DNA from: Lactobacillus sp. UBA5815
GTDB lineage: Bacteria; Bacillota; Bacilli; Lactobacillales; Lactobacillaceae
Direction: 5' to 3'
Length of the DNA stretch: 44,079 nucleotides
Assembly (NCBI GenBank): GCA_002417825.1
Contig: DICX01000037.1
Span: 1 to 44,079, forward strand
Shown: in pieces, positions 42,268 to 44,079 of the stretch
How positions within the stretch are numbered: the first letter of the stretch is position 1
How the letters are laid out: the number at the start of each line of letters is the position of its first letter
Program-made: the position numbers and the translations under genes
The notes under the pieces: model-generated
Seen by the model: the letters and a program-made list of their open reading frames with translations, nothing else
The model's database searches: none
What the model was told of the DNA's origin: nothing

Positions 42268-43605
42268 ATGATTATGCCTGCTTCATCTGTGCAAAAATCT
42301 GGATTTGAAAAATTTACAGATAAATTTACTGAAGTATCAGTAAAAATAGGTAATGAAGTTCATCTGCGCTCACTGCGTGATGCCTTTGCAACAATCATGC
42401 CGATGTATATTTTAGCGGGTTTTGCCACTTTAATTAACAGCTTATTGCTACCTTATATTTTTAAGGGTTCAGAGTTAGCAAAATGGCAAGTATTTGGAAC
42501 GGCAGTGACTAATGGTACTTTAAACATTTCAAGTATTTTGATTTGTGCAATGATTGCTTACTTTTTAGCCAAAAACAAAGGTTTTGGAAACGCTATTGGT
42601 TGTATTCCAGTTTCATTAGCATCGCTTTTTGCCTTACTTGCAATAAATTTTAAAGTTACGCCTGTAGGTGCCAAAGCAGCAGTTACGATTACGAGTGCAA
42701 TCACTTATGATAGCATCGGTACTAAAAGTATGTTTGGTGGCATCATTGTGGGACTACTGGCAACTGAACTATTTATCAGATTGTCTAAAGTTAAAGCTTT
42801 TAAGATCAATTTAGGGCCAATGGTTCCACCCGCAGTTGGTCAAAGCTTTACTGTTTTGATTCCAAGCTTATTGATTGTAACGTTTTTCGGTATTATTGCG
42901 ACTGTCTTAGCCGCATTCAACACTGATTTGATCACGTTGATTTCAACACTTATTCAAGAACCATTGCGAAGATTGAACACATCATTAGCTGGCTTTTTGC
43001 TTATTTATTCAACAGGTAATTTCCTTTTTACCTTGGGAATTCATCAGACAGTCATTAATGGCACCTTACTGGATCCAGTAAATTTGATTAATATGAATGA
43101 GAACATGGCTGCTGTTGCACATGGAAAAGTGCCTACTCATATTATCAATTCTGACTTTGTCACAGTTTATACGCAAATGGGAGGAACCGGATTAACGATT
43201 TCATTGATTCTGGCAGTATTAATCGTTTCACACTATTCTCCTTTTAAAAAGGTAGTTAATTTAGCGTTGGTGCCAGGAATTTTTGAAATCAATGAACCAA
43301 TTATCTTTGGCTTTCCAATTGTTTTTAATATTCCGATGATGATTCCTTTCGTTTTAAGTCCAGTTATTGGCGGAATTATTGGGTATTATGCAACTGCAAT
43401 CGGTTTTGTAAAGCCACTTAGTGTTTATCTGCCATGGACCACACCACCGTTTATTTCCGGCTTTTTAGCCAGTGGCGGCGATTGGAAGGTCGTTTTGGTT
43501 GAAATTATCATTATTATAGTAACAACTTTGTTCTATATTCCATTTATCAAAATAGCTGAAAAGGTTGCGAAAAAATCGGCTGAAATCAGTAATGCTGAAG
43601 CTTAA
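42268..43605 (+). CDS. PTS EIIC permease, lactose/cellobiose family
   Basis: A 445-residue membrane protein with about ten helices. It carries the EIIC signature region GIFEINEPIIFGFPIVFNIPMMIPF, in which the Glu of NEP contributes to sugar binding. It imports and, with EIIA and EIIB, phosphorylates a beta-glucoside. No EIIA or EIIB gene is in the window, so they must come from elsewhere. The ATG at 42268 or the one at 42274 may be the start; AGAAAGAAG lies just upstream. Confidence 0.9.
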   Translation: MIMPASSVQKSGFEKFTDKFTEVSVKIGNEVHLRSLRDAFATIMPMYILAGFATLINSLLLPYIFKGSELAKWQVFGTAVTNGTLNISSILICAMIAYFLAKNKGFGNAIGCIPVSLASLFALLAINFKVTPVGAKAAVTITSAITYDSIGTKSMFGGIIVGLLATELFIRLSKVKAFKINLGPMVPPAVGQSFTVLIPSLLIVTFFGIIATVLAAFNTDLITLISTLIQEPLRRLNTSLAGFLLIYSTGNFLFTLGIHQTVINGTLLDPVNLINMNENMAAVAHGKVPTHIINSDFVTVYTQMGGTGLTISLILAVLIVSHYSPFKKVVNLALVPGIFEINEPIIFGFPIVFNIPMMIPFVLSPVIGGIIGYYATAIGFVKPLSVYLPWTTPPFISGFLASGGDWKVVLVEIIIIIVTTLFYIPFIKIAEKVAKKSAEISNAEA

Positions 43606-43620
43606 ACTAGTAATTTCAGC

Positions 43621-43655
43621 AAAAAAAGACATTTCATTTAACGAAATGCCTTTTT
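43621..43655 (+). terminator. Terminator of the GH1-PTS operon
   Basis: AAAAAGACATTTC and GAAATGCCTTTTT pair with one mismatch around a 7-nt loop, 16 nt after the EIIC stop. Confidence 0.85.
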
Positions 43656-43743
43656 GCTTGAAAAAATCAGTTGGTGGAAATTTATTGCGAAAAAGTTTAC
43701 GATCAAGCGTAGTGATTTTGCCATCTCGAAAGGAGCAGCTGCA

Positions 43744-44079
43744 GTGACGGTCGATGTGATGAAACTTTATGAAACGATGCTGGCACATATGGGACCACAA
43801 GGATGGTGGCCGGCTGACAGTAAAGTCGAGATCATCTTGGGTGCGATCTTGGTACAGAATACTGCCTGGCGTAATGCCGCAAAAGCGTTGGATGGGTTAC
43901 GCCAAAAAACAGATTTTTCACCAGATGCGATCGGCCGTTTGAATCGTGAAGAATTGGAAGCTCTGGTTCGGCCTAGCGGCTTTTATCAAAACAAGACGCG
44001 AGCGATTCAGGGCGTCTGGGATTTCTTTGCACCGGCTTCGTGGGATTATGCAGCACTAGCACGTCAACATGGCAGCAAC
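43744..44079 (+). CDS. Endonuclease III-like DNA glycosylase (HhH-GPD), partial
   Basis: The first 112 codons of a gene that runs off the window. The product, KLYETMLAHMGPQGWWPADSKVEIILGAILVQNTAWRNAAKALDGLR, then GFYQNKTRAIQGVWDFF, matches the endonuclease III-related branch of HhH-GPD base-excision glycosylases, including the conserved ILVQNTAW segment. The catalytic Lys/Asp and any iron-sulphur cluster lie beyond the end. The GTG start has AAAGGAG eight bases upstream. Its GC-richer codon use differs from the PTS genes before it. Confidence 0.85.
   Translation, partial: MTVDVMKLYETMLAHMGPQGWWPADSKVEIILGAILVQNTAWRNAAKALDGLRQKTDFSPDAIGRLNREELEALVRPSGFYQNKTRAIQGVWDFFAPASWDYAALARQHGSN

Noticed and set aside
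43465..43800. Minus-strand frame across the end of EIIC and the terminator
   Set aside because: It runs through a terminator hairpin and into the endonuclease start; His/Cys/Phe-rich nonsense translation.

Overview
The window looks like a contig segment from a low-to-moderate GC Gram-positive bacterium of the Lactobacillaceae; the species is not determined. Support comes from strong AGGAGG-type ribosome binding sites, an LPxTG sortase substrate, a WxL/DUF916 surface pair, an OpuC-type osmolyte transporter, GH1/PTS beta-glucoside genes, catabolite-response (cre) operators and a type I-E CRISPR system whose Cas2 is fused to a DnaQ exonuclease domain. No rRNA, tRNA, transposase or phage structural gene was recognised.

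Left part (1-12.7 kb), defence: the end of a CRISPR array (1-209) lies directly after a complete minus-strand type I-E operon, cas3-cas8e-cse2-cas7e-cas5e-cas6e-cas1-cas2/dnaQ. The genes are tightly packed or overlapping. Next to it are two divergent AT-rich genes: a McrB-N-like/DUF3883 putative nuclease and a coiled-coil DUF4041-T5orf172 (GIY-YIG-like) protein. They look like further defence cargo.

Middle left (12.7-18.7 kb), surface and regulation: an SRPBCC protein and an XRE/TPR regulator precede a sortase-anchored DUF218 protein. That gene has an elaborate 5' leader containing a cre site, a tiny ORF and a hairpin. Two decayed fragments follow, then a WxL protein plus DUF916 partner preceded by three tandem 24-bp repeats and a palindrome.

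Middle (18.9-27 kb): a type I restriction-modification locus, hsdM-hsdS-recombinase-inverted partial hsdS-hsdR. A perfect 27-bp inverted repeat lies at matching in-frame positions of the two hsdS copies. This is the architecture of a phase-variable specificity switch and is the most dynamic element seen here.

Right part (27-44 kb): a three-gene operon (zinc-ribbon membrane protein, SGNH lipoprotein, zinc-ribbon/TcaA-like protein) behind a tandemly duplicated promoter; a frameshifted acyltransferase; an unassigned 344-residue protein; and the four-gene opuC-like osmoprotectant ABC operon. Then comes an AT-richer metabolic block: a LysR regulator divergent from a cytosolic FAD/FMN flavoprotein reductase, and a GntR regulator divergent from a 6-phospho-beta-glucosidase and a PTS EIIC. 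Both enzyme promoters carry cre-like sites, so the block is probably under CcpA control. The window ends inside an endonuclease III-like gene.

All family calls are from reading motifs by eye; no database search was run.
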